From positions 1 through 36,132 of the IMG/VR virus record IMGVR_UViG_3300037189_004092: a DNA stretch of 36,132 nt, one strand, 5' to 3'. The notes beneath the pieces were generated by a model. The model worked only from the letters and a program-made list of their open reading frames with translations, did not search any database and was not told where the DNA came from. Every line of letters begins with the position of its first letter. Within the stretch, counting starts at the first letter, position 1. This stretch comes from a virus. Both the position numbers and the translations under genes were made by a program. This document shows, piece after piece, positions 1-8,339 of the stretch.

Positions 1-999
1 ATCAGTCATCTGCAGGCCTTCAGCGCGGGCGCGTCCGTACAGCTGGTCGGCCGCCGTCTCACGCGCCGCGTCATAGAACTCACGCCGACCATCAGTGCCC
101 GCGAGATCGTCAAGCACCTGGCGGTAGCCGGCCACCTGGCGCCCGCGCGCCTCGGCCAGCGCGCTGGCCACGTCGGTCGACTGGCTGGCGGCGCCCCGCT
201 GCAGTTGCGCGATGCCCGGGTCCATCGTGGCCTCGGCCAGGGTCGGGGTGACGCCAGGCACGTAGCTGGGAGCATTGACCGACCGCGCGACGGCGCCAGG
301 CTGACTCTCGAACCGCTCAAGCGTGCGCTTAAGCACGCGCTCGCGGCCGCTTTGCCACAATGGTTCGACCGCTGCCTTGGCGCCCTTGTACCCGGCCGCC
401 ACCACGCGCCCGGCAGCCTCGCCACCGGCACCAGCCAATGCGCCCATGGTCGCGCCCTCGCCCATGTCCTCTGGGCTAGTGGCAGCGCCGATTACAGCGC
501 CCGATCCCGCAGCGCCCACATAAGGGGAAGCAATTGTTGTGGCACGCTGCGCAGCCATTGGCAGCACCTTTGCCGCCGCTCCTGTCGCAGTCGTAAGGCC
601 TTTTTGCAGCCGATAACCAGGCACGGCAGTCAAGGCGACATCGCCCGCGATATTGCCAACCCTGCCGGAGGTGGTGTTCATCAGCGGCTTGTCGAGCTCC
701 TCGTCTCGGGCTGCAGCAGCTTTATCGTAATCGCCAATGCCGACAAAATTGCCGATGCGCTTGGCGGTGCGGCCAAGGTCGACAAAAGACTTGCCCATGC
801 CGGCAAGGAACTTCTCGCCAGTGCTCATGCCCGCGGTCGGGTCTGTGCGCTGCGTGTCAAAGTCGATCCTGTCGTAGAACTTAGCCGCCGGGATGTCGGC
901 GTAGTACCGCTTGCGCAGCCCCATCAGAAGCTGCTCGTCGCTCAAGTCCCCGTACATCGGGAACTGTGCGCGGATGTCGGAGAGCTTGATCTTTTCCAC
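1..999 (-). CDS. Internal virion / DNA-transfer-like protein, N-terminal 333 residues (gene continues at 36132)
   Basis: The gene starts with GTG at 999, directly after the TAA of the upstream gene (1000-1002), with an AAGGGG-type ribosome site before it. The frame is open to position 1 and resumes in the same codon phase at 36132, ending at 35281, so the whole product is 616 residues. The N-terminus begins MEKIKLSDIRAQFP; a glycine/alanine-rich stretch around residues 100-160 could contact a membrane. The rest is charged and helical. Its place between virion proteins and the tail fibre fits a podovirus internal (ejected) or tail-tip protein. The function is inferred from context; no enzymatic motif was seen. 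Confidence 0.8.
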   Translation of the reverse strand, partial: MEKIKLSDIRAQFPMYGDLSDEQLLMGLRKRYYADIPAAKFYDRIDFDTQRTDPTAGMSTGEKFLAGMGKSFVDLGRTAKRIGNFVGIGDYDKAAAARDEELDKPLMNTTSGRVGNIAGDVALTAVPGYRLQKGLTTATGAAAKVLPMAAQRATTIASPYVGAAGSGAVIGAATSPEDMGEGATMGALAGAGGEAAGRVVAAGYKGAKAAVEPLWQSGRERVLKRTLERFESQPGAVARSVNAPSYVPGVTPTLAEATMDPGIAQLQRGAASQSTDVASALAEARGRQVAGYRQVLDDLAGTDGRREFYDAARETAADQLYGRARAEGLQMTD

Positions 1000-2040
1000 T
1001 TACTTCCCCTTGCGCAGGCCGAGAGGATCTGCCGCGGCGCCGTTGTCATCGCCGATGATGTTGCGCTCGTCGACGCCACGCCGCTGCGCTTTGTCCCTGA
1101 CCTCCGCGCGGCGCTGCTCGACGCGGCGCCCTGCCACATCAGCAAGCGCGCCGGCAGCCTGCAGGAACTGTTGCCGCTGATCCGGGTTGAGCCGCTCGCC
1201 GCTAAGCGCGCGGTTGTACTGGTTTCGGATCTGATCCGGCACGCTGGCGGCGTTTTGCGCGGTGGCAAATTCACCCTCGCGCACCACGCTGCCCGGGTCA
1301 AGCATCTTCATGTACTGGAAGATGAACGAGATGTCGCCAGCAGCGCTTGCCGGGGTTGCGCGCAGGTTCTGGAACGCCGAGATGACCGTGCGGTCGTTCT
1401 TGGTCGCCTGCTCGTAGTCGTCAGCCATGCGGTCCTCGACCGTGAACCGGCGATTGTTGTCGGCCCCACCGGCCGCGATGCGCTGCACCCCCAACATGTC
1501 CTGGCGGTACTGGTTCATAAAGTCCTGCTGCTGCAGCCGGTCACGACGATCGCGCTCATCCTTCTCCTGCCGATCGATCATGGCCCCGAGCGTCGTGGCT
1601 TGCCGCTCAAGAGAGCCGCGGCGCGCATCACGCGAGGCGAACGGGTCCTTGATGAACTCGCCAGCCGGCGTCAGCATGCCGCCGCCAATCTTCATGGGCT
1701 CGGTAGCTGCTGCTGCGCGCTTGAGGAACTGCGCCTGCACCGGCTGAAAGTTCTCGCCGGCGTATTGGGCCGCCAGCGCGTTGAGCATGGATTGCTCGCC
1801 CGCCTGGCCCTGCTGACGCGCAAAGGCCTGCAGGGCCGAAGTGTCGACGTCCTGCCCCTCGATCTTGTCGAGCTCGTCGTACACCTTGCCCAGCCGCTGA
1901 CGCATGCTCATCGGCAGCGCCTGGCCAGGCTGCACGCTGTTGGACAGCGTCCCGCCAGGCGACACCAGCGAGCTCATGGCCATCGGCAGCATGGCCCGCT
2001 TGCGGCGCTCGACGTCCTCAGAAAAGGTCAGCGGATCCAT
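1000..2040 (-). CDS. Conserved podovirus structural/internal virion protein
   Basis: The product is 346 residues, starting MDPLTF two bases after the upstream stop. The N-terminal two thirds are rich in Gln, Arg and Met and likely coiled-coil (for example the DRQEKDERDRRDRLQQQ region). The C-terminal third holds a stretch around FQYMKMLDPGSVVREGEFA that I recognise as a recurring block in large phage virion proteins. This suggests an internal or ejection protein. It is coupled to the next gene, whose GTG abuts its TAA. There is no signal peptide or catalytic motif. The exact role is unknown. Confidence 0.75.
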   Translation of the reverse strand: MDPLTFSEDVERRKRAMLPMAMSSLVSPGGTLSNSVQPGQALPMSMRQRLGKVYDELDKIEGQDVDTSALQAFARQQGQAGEQSMLNALAAQYAGENFQPVQAQFLKRAAAATEPMKIGGGMLTPAGEFIKDPFASRDARRGSLERQATTLGAMIDRQEKDERDRRDRLQQQDFMNQYRQDMLGVQRIAAGGADNNRRFTVEDRMADDYEQATKNDRTVISAFQNLRATPASAAGDISFIFQYMKMLDPGSVVREGEFATAQNAASVPDQIRNQYNRALSGERLNPDQRQQFLQAAGALADVAGRRVEQRRAEVRDKAQRRGVDERNIIGDDNGAAADPLGLRKGK

Positions 2041-2042
2041 GA

Positions 2043-2396
2043 TCAGTACCCCGCCATCGGATCGCGGTCACCGTAGTCCATGACGCCAGTGCCGGTCAGG
2101 CCCTGGCGACGACGTCGCATGTCCTCAAGCGCGCGGCGCTGGCGTTCGTTCATGCCAGCCATGCCGGCGTCCACGCCCTTCTGCTGCTGCCCGGCCATGT
2201 AGGCCGTGCCCATCTGCGCGATCGCGTTGGCGATACCGGGCGCCACGTAGTGCTTGCCGACCATCTGGCCCTGCATCGGCTCCATAGCGCGGCCGCGCAG
2301 CGCGTCCACCATGGCCTGCTTGCGACGCAGCTCATCCTGCTCGGGGCGCATAGCGCCCATCTCCAACAGGTAGTCGAACATCAGGTTGTCGTTCAT
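2043..2396 (-). CDS. Small Met/Gln-rich virion-module protein
   Basis: The product is 117 residues. ATG at 2396 is preferred over the in-frame GTG at 2399 because a perfect GGAGG lies six bases upstream of it and the start shares one base with the preceding stop (TGATG). The composition is unusually rich in Met, Gly, Gln and Arg; the centre reads as a short helix-glycine region (AQMGTAYMAGQQQKG), and the tail ends in YGDRDPMAGY. It lies between two large virion proteins and is translationally coupled to the upstream one. It may be a minor internal virion protein. I do not recognise a family. Confidence 0.7.
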   Translation of the reverse strand: MNDNLMFDYLLEMGAMRPEQDELRRKQAMVDALRGRAMEPMQGQMVGKHYVAPGIANAIAQMGTAYMAGQQQKGVDAGMAGMNERQRRALEDMRRRRQGLTGTGVMDYGDRDPMAGY

Positions 2397-3856
2397 CACA
2401 GGCCTCCGTAGTTCACCATCAGGTAGCCGTTGGCGTGCCGCTTGACCAGGTCAGGGCGCACGCGCTCCACCTCTTGTGCAATCACACCGCGTTGCGGCAT
2501 TCCCATCATTGTGTAGTCGTAAATGCCCACGCCGATCGCGTGCGTGCCCACCCGCTTGATGTTGGACTTCAGGCGACGATCAGAGAACATGAACGCGGCC
2601 GAGCCTAGCTGCGCGCCGGCTCCCAGCAAGTTGCCAAACGCAGCGTTTTGCGCATTGGCAGCGCCCAGCGCGGCGTCGTAGCCCATCTGCGTGGCGCCCA
2701 GGATGTTGGGCGTCTCCGCGCGCTGAGCGGCCGCGAACGACGGCATCTGCGGCATGCTCACCTGCTGCCCCGACAGCAGCGCGTTCATCTCGTTGAGAGA
2801 CATGCCGCGGCGCTGCATCTGCTCGGCGATCGCCTGCTGGCGCAGACGGTTGCGTGAATCAGCAAACTGCTGGTTCAGGCCGTACTGCTGAGCGGCCGCT
2901 TGGTTTTGCGCCTGCATGCGTGCCAGATCCAACGCGGAGGCCTGACCAAGCGCTTGGTTCTGAAACTGAGCCGCGCCCAGGTTTTGGTTGTATTCCTGGC
3001 CGATCGCCTGGTTGCGGAACTGACCTGCCTGCAGCCCTTGGTTGAATGCCTGGTTGGCGGCTTGGTTGGTGAAGTTGCCGCCGGTGACGTCCTCGTTGAA
3101 CGCCTGCTGGCGAGAGCCCATTTGCATGCCGAACAAGCGCTGGGCCTCGTTGCCGGCCATGTCCAGCGCGTTGAAGCGCTCATTGGCCTGCCGTTGCTGA
3201 AGCTCGTTTAGCGCGCGGTTGTAGGCCTCGCTTCCGACCGTGAAACCTTGGTTGGCTAGACGCGTCTCAAGCTGCTGCTGCTGGTAGTTGTGCGTCGGCT
3301 GCATGCGCTGCATCAACTGGTCAGCAACTCGGTCCCGATAGCCGCTGTCAATCTGCGGCAAGTTGGGGTTGTCGCCCGTGTTCAGGCCCCGCTGCAAAGA
3401 CTCGGTCTGGACGTTGCCCTGCGGACCACCAAACCCGAACGCAGTGCTGATCCCCGGCGTGTAGTCGGTCGCGCGCGTCTGCAGGTTTCCAACCGCATTG
3501 GCCTCGGTCATCTGCGGCAGGCTGGCAAAGTCAAACGGGCGCGCATATTCACTGGACACACGATCCATGAACCCGCTAGCCAACCGCGAGCGGTCGTTCT
3601 GCAGCCCTATCTGCGCATCAAGAGCGCTTTGAAGGCCAGGCGCCAGTGTGTTGTTCTGGGTCCATTGCGTGACCGACTGCCCCGTCGCGGGATCAGTGGT
3701 CGCAGACGTGTTCCAGGACTGCGAACCGAACGGCGTGTTGATCGACGGCCGGTTAGCAAAATTCTGGATATTGGTCAGCTCCTTCGAAGCTGCCGCCTGC
3801 TGCTGCGCAGCGCCCAAATAGTCAGGTGCTGCTGGTGCTCGACCTTTGCCGCCCAT
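2396..3856 (-). CDS. Gln/Asn-rich tail or internal virion protein with C-terminal S74 chaperone domain
   Basis: The product is 486 residues, starting MGGKGRAP; AGGAG precedes this ATG and supports it over an upstream in-frame start. The body is a long Gln/Asn/Ala-rich region with tandem AFNQGLQAGQFRNQA-like units (roughly residues 250-330), likely fibrous. The last 62 residues begin SDRRLKSNIKRVG and contain GVIAQEVERVRPD, the signature of the peptidase S74 intramolecular chaperone, which in endosialidases and tail spikes helps trimerise and then cuts itself off before the Ser-Asp. This copy is short, ending soon after the conserved block. The gene overlaps the upstream acetyltransferase gene by 35 bases. 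Confidence 0.75.
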   Translation of the reverse strand: MGGKGRAPAAPDYLGAAQQQAAASKELTNIQNFANRPSINTPFGSQSWNTSATTDPATGQSVTQWTQNNTLAPGLQSALDAQIGLQNDRSRLASGFMDRVSSEYARPFDFASLPQMTEANAVGNLQTRATDYTPGISTAFGFGGPQGNVQTESLQRGLNTGDNPNLPQIDSGYRDRVADQLMQRMQPTHNYQQQQLETRLANQGFTVGSEAYNRALNELQQRQANERFNALDMAGNEAQRLFGMQMGSRQQAFNEDVTGGNFTNQAANQAFNQGLQAGQFRNQAIGQEYNQNLGAAQFQNQALGQASALDLARMQAQNQAAAQQYGLNQQFADSRNRLRQQAIAEQMQRRGMSLNEMNALLSGQQVSMPQMPSFAAAQRAETPNILGATQMGYDAALGAANAQNAAFGNLLGAGAQLGSAAFMFSDRRLKSNIKRVGTHAIGVGIYDYTMMGMPQRGVIAQEVERVRPDLVKRHANGYLMVNYGGL

Positions 3857-4262
3857 GAGCGTTCTCCTTGATCCAGCGGCACTCGTCGTGCCGCATTTCA
3901 AACATTACGCAGTCAATCGTCTCAGCGATCCTGCGGAATCCCAATTTGTCATTCATCCGCAGCGCTTCGTCGAGGTTCTTGGGCGTCAAGCCGTAGATGG
4001 CCTCCATGCCGCATTTTACGAATGGATAGTCAAAGGCCGCGCGCCAAAGGCGCCGATTGAGGCCATGCGGGCCGTCAAACGCAACGTGAATCCAGCAGGC
4101 CGACATCGTCCAGGCATTGAACGCGACCGCGCTCGAGATCGTCCCGTCGTCTCTCATGGATGCGATCGTGCGCAGGTCGCTGCTCCACGGCAGCCGCGTG
4201 CGCTTGTTCATCCATTCCCAGACGACGGGGTACTCGCCGGGCTGATCGGTCACGAGCTTCAT
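3822..4262 (-). CDS. GNAT-fold acetyltransferase-like protein
   Basis: The product is 146 residues, starting MKLVTDQPG; the ATG overlaps the upstream stop as ATGA. The pattern is that of phage GNAT proteins: a central strand region (WIHVAFDGPHGLNRRLWRAAFDY), a helix, and the typical closing motif NLDEALRMNDKLGFRRIAET followed by a strand (CVMFEMRHDECRW). GNAT enzymes transfer an acyl group from acyl-CoA to an amine; the substrate here cannot be told. The classic Q/RxxGxG/A pyrophosphate loop is not obvious, so activity is uncertain. It sits among virion genes and overlaps the next gene by 35 bases, implying co-expression late in infection. Confidence 0.65.
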   Translation of the reverse strand: MKLVTDQPGEYPVVWEWMNKRTRLPWSSDLRTIASMRDDGTISSAVAFNAWTMSACWIHVAFDGPHGLNRRLWRAAFDYPFVKCGMEAIYGLTPKNLDEALRMNDKLGFRRIAETIDCVMFEMRHDECRWIKENAHGRQRSSTSST

Positions 4263-5959
4263 TGGTGCGCAAACTCCGTGTCGCCGAACTTTTCCTGCAG
4301 CTTATTCTCAGCTTGCTTTGCAAACGCCAGCAGATCCAACTCGTCGATCAGTTGGTTGACGTCGATGATCTCCTCGCGCACAGGGTCCTGGTCCGACATC
4401 AGCACGCCGAAGCTGTACTGATCGCTTTGCAAGTCGGCGCCATTAACGTCATTGACGCTGCCAAGCGAGTCGGCGGCATCAATGTCGGAGTCCAGCACAC
4501 CAAACGTGTACTGATCGCTGTCCAGGTCGGCGCCGTTAACGTCCGAGCTGTACTGATCGCTGTCCAGGTCGGCGCCGTTAACGTCGTCAGATGAGCCGGC
4601 GTCGTCCACGTCATCCATCAGAACGCCAAAGCTGTACTGGTCGCTATCCAAGTCTGCGCCGTTGACGTCATCCACGCTTCCAAGCGTGTCGTCGTCCATG
4701 TCAGACAAAAGCACACCAAATGTATCGTCCGTGTCGGTATCGTCCGTCTGACTATCATTCGCGGACGCAGGAGCAGGAGCAGGCGCAGGCGAGGTAAAGG
4801 TTGGCGGCGGGGGCGCCGTCACCGGAGCCGGAGCCGGAGCCGGGGCTACCGGCGCGGGGGCGGGAGCCGTTGGCGCGGGAGCCGGCGCTGTCGGTGCAGG
4901 TGCTGGCGCCACAGGGGCTGGCGCTACAGGAGCCGGGGCTGGTACTGGCAGCGTCGGCAGCGCGCCATTATTAGAGTTGGAGTACACCGTGAAGCCGGGG
5001 TTGTTAAAGCCTGCCGGTGATGCGTCACGCAACGACCTAATCAAAGAACTTTGATACTGCGCAGGTGCAGCCAAGTTGCCCGATGCGCGGCCCTCGGTGG
5101 TGCTTGTCAAAAATGCCGCAGGCGCGTTAGGAGTCGGCGAAGTTGGTCGCGTGGTCGCCGGGGGCGTTGATGTGGGCACGGTTGTGGCGGTAGCGCCGCC
5201 CGTACTGAGGGCGTTTCGATACGCCTGATTAAGCTGATCTCTTGTGGTTTGGTTGCCGGTCGCATACTGGCGAGCAGCCGCCGCCTGGTATTCGGGAGAA
5301 TTCAGCAGCTGCTGACGAATTTGGTCGACCGAGAACCTAGAGCCTCCATAAAACTGCAGCCCATCCTTGTCTGCATCTCGGCCAAAAACTTCTCTGTACA
5401 GCGCGTTAATTTGGTCAGGCGTAGCAGGCGTGCCGGTAGCGTACTGGCGCGCCTGCATACCCTTGAGCTCTGGCGACTTGAGCAGCTGCTCGGCGATCTG
5501 ATCTGCAGAAAAGTCCGATGCGTCGTAAAACTGTAGGCCTTCCTTGTCAATCGGCCGCTCAAACACAGTTTGATACAGCTGCTCAATCTCCTGTTGTGTA
5601 GCGGGTGTGCCGGTTGCGTACTGGCGCGCTTGGATGCCCTGCATCTCGGGCGAGCTGCGCAAGTTGTTTCTGATCTGGTCAACAGAAAAGTCGCTGTTGT
5701 CATAGAAGTCCAGGCCAGCTGCATCTGCGGCGCGACCAAACGTTTCGAGGTACAGGCTGTTGATCTCGTCTCGCGTCGCCGGCCTGCCCGTGGCGCTTGC
5801 ACGCGCCCGCACCGATTCGGCCTCCGGCGAGTTGCGGATGTCGTTCTCAATCAACTCTAGCGAGAAGTCTGGGTTTGAATAAAACTGAAGGCCGCCAGCA
5901 TCTGGCTCTCGGCCAAGATACCGCTGATACAGCGCTGAAATCTCTGCTGCAGTTGCCAT
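4259..5959 (-). CDS. DUF4214-repeat protein with proline-rich stalk and acidic C-terminal repeats
   Basis: The product is 566 residues. ATG at 5959 overlaps the upstream stop by one base (TGATG). It has three zones. Residues 1-240 are four tandem units of about 59 residues, each with the pattern (I)xxLYxxxFGRxxDxxGLxFY..FSxDQI...L..SPE, recognised as DUF4214. After a Thr/Pro/Ser linker, residues about 340-395 are PAPAP/VAPAP repeats. Residues about 400-535 are acidic repeats around DVNGADLDSDQYSFGVL, followed by a short helical tail. DUF4214 occurs in secreted bacterial proteins; in a phage virion module it suggests an adhesin-like tail or decoration protein. The role is inferred. Confidence 0.8.
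   Translation of the reverse strand: MATAAEISALYQRYLGREPDAGGLQFYSNPDFSLELIENDIRNSPEAESVRARASATGRPATRDEINSLYLETFGRAADAAGLDFYDNSDFSVDQIRNNLRSSPEMQGIQARQYATGTPATQQEIEQLYQTVFERPIDKEGLQFYDASDFSADQIAEQLLKSPELKGMQARQYATGTPATPDQINALYREVFGRDADKDGLQFYGGSRFSVDQIRQQLLNSPEYQAAAARQYATGNQTTRDQLNQAYRNALSTGGATATTVPTSTPPATTRPTSPTPNAPAAFLTSTTEGRASGNLAAPAQYQSSLIRSLRDASPAGFNNPGFTVYSNSNNGALPTLPVPAPAPVAPAPVAPAPAPTAPAPAPTAPAPAPVAPAPAPAPVTAPPPPTFTSPAPAPAPASANDSQTDDTDTDDTFGVLLSDMDDDTLGSVDDVNGADLDSDQYSFGVLMDDVDDAGSSDDVNGADLDSDQYSSDVNGADLDSDQYTFGVLDSDIDAADSLGSVNDVNGADLQSDQYSFGVLMSDQDPVREEIIDVNQLIDELDLLAFAKQAENKLQEKFGDTEFAHQ
4385..4740 (-). repeat. Acidic tandem repeats in DUF4214 protein
   Basis: The DNA repeats a block of about 39 bases containing gtactgatcgctgtccag and gcgccgttaacgtc. 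It encodes four copies of DVNGADL(D/Q)SDQY, three of them followed by (S/T)FGVL and an aspartate-rich spacer. One unit is shortened and lacks FGVL, so copies lie close together near 4510-4590. Near-identity at DNA level indicates recent expansion or slippage. Confidence 0.85.
5240..5953 (-). repeat. Four tandem DUF4214 units
   Basis: Four consecutive units of about 59 codons, each ending in a (Q)YATGxxAT-type linker before the next unit. Units 2-4 are more alike than unit 1. A fifth, broken start (RDQLNQAYRNAL) follows unit 4, suggesting loss of further units. Confidence 0.8.
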
Positions 5960-7572
5960 CACATCACCCCACCCAATTCAGTCAACATGTGCGCCGACGT
6001 GAAAACCGTCTGCGGCAGGCCACGCACCTTCATGCGCAGCGACCCGTAGTAACCAAGGCCAGCCGAGCCGGCCCAGGCCTGATATGTGTTCTGTCCCGTC
6101 CAGGTAGCCTGGTTCCACGTCGCCGTGTCCCACAGGCCGGGATCGGCCTCAAAGTAAAAAGGCGAGCCGCCAGGCGACGAGAACTGAAACTGCGTGTTGA
6201 CCGACACCTTGACCGCTGGCGGCGCCAGCGCAATGAAGATGGGCCGAACCATGCCGAACTTCTTGTTCTGCGCCGGCGTGCCAAAGTGCGAGAACGCGGT
6301 CTGCACATCACCCTCGACGTAGTTGCCGCCGGCGCCAACCGTGTCGACGCCGTCGCGGTCGCCGAACAGACCCTTGCAGGTAAACCCGTCCTCGGTGCCG
6401 AAGTAGAGCTGGCCACCGATTACCGTCGCGCAGCGCATCGGCATGCCGACAAACTCACACCAGGCGCCGGTGGTCACGTTCATCGCAAATTGGCGATACG
6501 TGCCGCCGTCGTTTGGCAGCTTGATCACCAGCACCTCGCTCGATGGCACCACGAACACGTTGAAGTAACGGTTGTTGCGCAGCCTGCGCACCAAGGGCGC
6601 AAACACCGACTGAATCTTCGATGCCGGGCCGCCGGCCTGCACATCCTGCGAATACTGGCCAGTGATCAGGCGCGACATCGGCACCAGGCCGAGCTCGCTG
6701 ACGATCATCACGTCGCCGCCGAACGGGGTGAAGTAGGTGCCGAACTTAGGCACAGGGCCGACGTACCAGACGCCCTTGAGGTTGAACGTCGTGGCGCTAG
6801 TCGGGTCGGTGCCCTCCCACACGGCCACATCACCCTCGGTGCCGACCGCCACCAGGAAGTCGTCCACGCTGAATCCGGCGTCGATCGTCCAGTTGAACAG
6901 CGCTGAAACCGAGCCGCCGTTACGCAGGATCGAGCCCATGGGGAACGACGTCACGGTTCCCGTGATCGCGTCCACGTTGTCCATGTAGGCCACATTAGGG
7001 CTGCCGTCGAAAGTGAACCAGACGCGCCGTTTCCACACGGCCACCGTGCGCACCGACGTCGTCATCCCCGTCACGGTGCCCGTGCGGTTGACCCAGCCGG
7101 AAGTCGTGCTGTAGGTCCAGTACCCGGCGCCAGGCGAGACGGCCAACAGGAACGTGTCAGCGGCCGTCGAGAACTGCGTCGTCCACCAGTCATCGTTGGA
7201 GCTGCCAGTGGCAGTCACTGCAAGCACTGGGGCGCCGCCAGCCGTCACGTCGTAGATGTTGCCGTTGGCGGCCATGAACACCTTGTTGTTGGCCGAGTTG
7301 GGCGCGGTGTAGCTGAAGATCGAGTCGACAGCCTGCGGCACGCTGGCCACGGTGACCGCGGTGGCGTAAGCCTGCCAACCTTTGCGCAGCTCGCACCCCT
7401 GCTGACGCGGGATCATGTTGGTCAAGACAAGCGCATCTTGAGGCGCCATCGCCGAGATGGGGTCGCGGTAGTTCAATCCGCCCGTCGGTGCGGGGATCAC
7501 GTTGGACTGCGCCACCTGAGCGGCGGCAGCCCTTCGCGGCACCTTGAAGGGCTTGACTGGCACCAACGGCAT
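5959..7572 (-). CDS. Tail tubular protein B-like / phage stabilisation protein
   Basis: The product is 537 residues, starting MPLVPVKP three bases after the upstream stop with a G-rich ribosome site. The N-terminal block (APTGGLNYRDPISAMAPQDA, then NMIPRQQGCELRKGW) is the usual opening of the long beta-rich nozzle or stabilisation proteins of short-tailed phages (T7 gp12-like or P22 gp10-like role). The rest is mostly beta-strand with many Gly, Trp and Thr residues and no catalytic motif. It follows a putative gp11-like connector, the order expected for a short tail nozzle. The subclass is inferred. Confidence 0.75.
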   Translation of the reverse strand: MPLVPVKPFKVPRRAAAAQVAQSNVIPAPTGGLNYRDPISAMAPQDALVLTNMIPRQQGCELRKGWQAYATAVTVASVPQAVDSIFSYTAPNSANNKVFMAANGNIYDVTAGGAPVLAVTATGSSNDDWWTTQFSTAADTFLLAVSPGAGYWTYSTTSGWVNRTGTVTGMTTSVRTVAVWKRRVWFTFDGSPNVAYMDNVDAITGTVTSFPMGSILRNGGSVSALFNWTIDAGFSVDDFLVAVGTEGDVAVWEGTDPTSATTFNLKGVWYVGPVPKFGTYFTPFGGDVMIVSELGLVPMSRLITGQYSQDVQAGGPASKIQSVFAPLVRRLRNNRYFNVFVVPSSEVLVIKLPNDGGTYRQFAMNVTTGAWCEFVGMPMRCATVIGGQLYFGTEDGFTCKGLFGDRDGVDTVGAGGNYVEGDVQTAFSHFGTPAQNKKFGMVRPIFIALAPPAVKVSVNTQFQFSSPGGSPFYFEADPGLWDTATWNQATWTGQNTYQAWAGSAGLGYYGSLRMKVRGLPQTVFTSAHMLTELGGVM

Positions 7573-7575
7573 GGT

Positions 7576-8325
7576 TTAGCCCCCCATGCCCGTGTCGGGC
7601 GTGTTGATCAGCGGCTGGATGTAGGGGAATCGGAAGTCGCGCGCCATGGAAAGCACGGGCGCACCCTTCTCGGTGTTCTTGCGGTTGTCGAACGCGATGC
7701 TGAAGTCGCGCATCGCGGCACTGCTGTCCAGGCCCTTCATCTCAAGCCACTTGACGCGTGTGTAGAGCGTGACAACCGTGGCGTCGAGAAGCGCCACGTC
7801 GCCGTTCTTTGTGAGCCGGTTCTTGTACAGGTTGGGGTCGTCCTGGTCGCGGACCCAGCCCGCAGACAGGTAGAACACGCTCATGATCTGCGGCGAGCTC
7901 GGGGGAGCCAGCACGTAGATCTTGTTGTCGCGGACCTGCCAGTAGAACGAAAGCGTGGGCAGCGTCGTGCGAATCAGCAGCTGCTGCCACATCTGCGGCG
8001 ACACCGGGCCCAGCGACGGGAACTGCGTCGTCGCGTTCCAGTTGGTCTGGTCGACCCACTTGAACAGGTCCTCGGGCAGATCAAACGCTCGCTCGCGCTG
8101 ATTGGACTCCGAGGCCTGGATCGTCATCGCGTGGCGCTTGATGAGCTCCTGCCAGTCGAACATCGACAGCAGCTCGTTGCCGGCCATGTTGGCCGCCTGC
8201 ACCATCTGCTGGACCGCAGGATCCTCAGAGCCCGCAGGATCGTTTGGGACGGGGTAGGCCACCATCCCGGCCACGTTTTGCACGATGGCCGAGAGGGTTG
8301 ATTCGTTGACGATCTGGAAGGCCAT
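7576..8325 (-). CDS. Tail tubular protein A-like head-tail connector
   Basis: The product is 249 residues, starting MAFQIV behind a perfect GGAGG (GGAGGACGGGG-ATG). The pattern is helix-rich at the N-terminus (MVQAANMAGNELLSMFDWQEL), then a DLPEDLFKWVDQTNW block and a beta stretch ending ILAPP-like, then DDPNLYKNRLTKNGDVALLD. This organisation is typical of gatekeeper/adaptor proteins that bind below the portal in podoviruses (T7 gp11-like). The position between capsid genes and the nozzle protein supports it. The family is assigned from pattern and context. Confidence 0.7.
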   Translation of the reverse strand: MAFQIVNESTLSAIVQNVAGMVAYPVPNDPAGSEDPAVQQMVQAANMAGNELLSMFDWQELIKRHAMTIQASESNQRERAFDLPEDLFKWVDQTNWNATTQFPSLGPVSPQMWQQLLIRTTLPTLSFYWQVRDNKIYVLAPPSSPQIMSVFYLSAGWVRDQDDPNLYKNRLTKNGDVALLDATVVTLYTRVKWLEMKGLDSSAAMRDFSIAFDNRKNTEKGAPVLSMARDFRFPYIQPLINTPDTGMGG

Positions 8326-8339
8326 CCCCGTCCTCCGGT

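Noticed and set aside
205-2076. Long plus-strand open frame (623 codons)
   Set aside because: It is the antisense shadow of the two minus-strand virion genes: Arg/His/Leu-rich, no ribosome site, and the minus frames have coupled starts and recognisable blocks.
5797-6906. Plus-strand open frame of 369 codons
   Set aside because: Antisense shadow of the nozzle protein and the start of the DUF4214 gene; His/Arg-rich composition and no ribosome site.
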